Assembly (NCBI GenBank): GCA_900554215.1
Contig: USGG01000002.1
Location: 1 to 64,000 of the forward strand
Length of the DNA stretch: 64,000 nucleotides
From: an uncultured Megasphaera sp.
Lineage (GTDB): Bacteria; Bacillota; Negativicutes; Veillonellales; Megasphaeraceae
Direction: 5' to 3'
Shown here piece by piece: positions 63,095 through 64,000 of this stretch. Under the pieces are notes generated by a model. The model was given only the letters and a program-made list of their open reading frames with translations, did no database searches and was not told the DNA's origin. The stretch's first letter is position 1. Every line of letters begins with the position of its first letter. A program made the translations under genes and the position numbers.

Positions 63095-63535
63095 CTACTC
63101 GTTCAAGATAGAAGAATAATAGTCCTCCGGGCCGTATTTGTTGTCGCCGTCGGAAGGGCGGAGGAGCCAGATAAACAAGACGAGGCCGCCGAGGAGGGGA
63201 ATCAGGCTGATGAGCTGCCACCAGCCCGATTTGCCGATGTCGTGGAGGCGGCGGGCGTTCAAGGCGGCCGACACAAAAAATACGGTCAGGCCGGTGACGA
63301 GGTATAGGACGAGAAAGGCGTCGGCCAGGACGGCCCCGTTCAGAGCCGTGCGGGAAACGCCGGCGATGAAGAACAGGAAGATCGCGTAAAGTATGCTGAA
63401 GACGGCGTAGTAGCCCAGCCACAGCGCGGCGACGCCAAGCCAGAACTCCTTGCGGGACGAGCGGCCGGAAAAGGAAAACTTCCGTTTCCAGAGAATTACA
63501 GCGGCGTCTTTTAAAGTCATCTTGTGTATGGTCAT
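63095..63535 (-). CDS. DUF805 membrane protein
   Basis: 146 aa, four membrane segments. FSFSGRSSRKEFWLGVAAL at the start and ARRLHDIGKSGWWQLISLIP define DUF805; the C-terminal RPSDGDNKYGPED is typical. Function unknown. GGGAGG 5 nt before the ATG. Confidence 0.93.
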   Translation of the reverse strand: MTIHKMTLKDAAVILWKRKFSFSGRSSRKEFWLGVAALWLGYYAVFSILYAIFLFFIAGVSRTALNGAVLADAFLVLYLVTGLTVFFVSAALNARRLHDIGKSGWWQLISLIPLLGGLVLFIWLLRPSDGDNKYGPEDYYSSILNE

Positions 63536-63944
63536 GAATAGGCCTCCCTTGGTATGCCTGAACGGCGGGTATAATACTGGATTATTTATATCGTTTATTA
63601 TACTGGATAGGGGAGGACAATGCTATAGATATGATAAAATAATATGATTAACACATAAATTAATATTATTTAAAAACACTATATCATGGACTTGCAGGAG
63701 ATAGACTTCGTCTATTTTCCGTTATCAGCGTCGTTGTATCGCTATGTTTGCGTCGTAATACAGCATTATTACGGCTTGATAACACGCTATGACCATATAC
63801 AGAATGGCTTAAGAAAGCCCTTTACGGGCGAGTCAGAGCCGTCGCGTTACGCGTAACGTCTTATATTATCTATCTAGTTCTTAGTTTATATAGACGTGAC
63901 GTGATGTGTTTTATAAAAAAAAGTCAAAAAGTCAAAATAAAGTG

Positions 63945-63973
63945 TTGACAAGGGAGGAAAACGGGTATATAGT
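63945..63973 (+). promoter_or_regulatory. Strong outward promoter at the window end (possibly for a stable-RNA operon)
   Basis: TTGACA (63945-63950), 17-nt spacer, TATAGT (63968-63973), preceded by an A-rich tract (AAAAAAAAGTCAAAAAGTCA) like an UP element. The gene lies beyond the window. The rest of 63536-63944 has no gene; it contains a 14-bp palindrome CGTTACGCGTAACG at 63845-63858. Confidence 0.65.
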
Positions 63974-64000
63974 ATAGCTGTAATCGGAAAGAGGTTACAG

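Overview
The window is chromosomal DNA of an anaerobic, Negativicutes-type Firmicute. It is most like Megasphaera or a relative in the Veillonellaceae; this is inferred from gene content, moderate-to-high GC and codon style, not from a marker gene. It holds the replication origin: rpmH-rnpA-yidD-yidC-jag-mnmE-mnmG-rsmG run leftwards, and dnaA-dnaN-yaaA-recF-(DUF721)-remB-gyrB run rightwards from a bipartite oriC (about 23.6-25.7 kb). No insertion sequence, prophage, CRISPR array, tRNA or rRNA gene was seen.

Layout. 0-6 kb: transporters (BASS symporter fragment, sodium:solute symporter, MATE pump, orphan amino-acid binding lipoprotein) and uppP. 6-12 kb: one leftward PTS unit, fruR-fruK-fruA-ptsH-ptsI, with FruR-type operator repeats over its promoter. 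12-17 kb: a YbjN-like protein, AbgT transporter, an OFA transporter behind a ZTP riboswitch, and a D,D-carboxypeptidase. 17-31 kb: the origin region. 31-40 kb: aminotransferase, secreted and lipoproteins, D-2-hydroxyacid dehydrogenase flanked by gene remnants, CNNM/CorC protein, ProX-type deacylase and a GpsA-like dehydrogenase. 40-50.6 kb: a nitrogen/amine locus (PucR regulator, iron alcohol dehydrogenase, alanine racemase, class III aminotransferase, P-II protein, livHMGFJ). 51-57 kb: the oxidative TCA branch (isocitrate dehydrogenase, citrate synthase, and a divergent aconitase-family enzyme). 57-64 kb: a par/Fst-like type I toxin-antitoxin locus, a Tat-exported HD-domain protein beside tatA, a deleted MFS gene with its MarR regulator, an AraC regulator, dapF, a TIM-barrel isomerase, a DUF805 protein, and a strong promoter pointing out of the window.

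Working together. The PTS unit is a full path from fructose to fructose-1,6-bisphosphate plus the general phosphocarriers. HPr has Lys at residue 46 instead of the regulatory Ser, and a perfect CRP-like palindrome lies beside the operon, so CcpA-type control by HPr is unlikely. In the 40-50 kb locus three transcription units each carry an intrinsic terminator just before the ribosome binding site, suggesting shared leader control of amine breakdown and amino-acid uptake. Citrate synthase, the YbhJ-like aconitase and isocitrate dehydrogenase together would supply 2-oxoglutarate.

The best candidate for an undescribed system is the type I toxin-antitoxin locus at 56.88-57.20 kb. It has two convergent promoters, a shared bidirectional terminator, a 27-residue membrane peptide and an antidote RNA complementary to the toxin start region. 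Other strong leads are the ZTP riboswitch on the OFA transporter, a guanidine-IV-like leader on the MATE pump, the terminator-led amine/P-II/liv locus, and the Tat-exported HD-domain protein.
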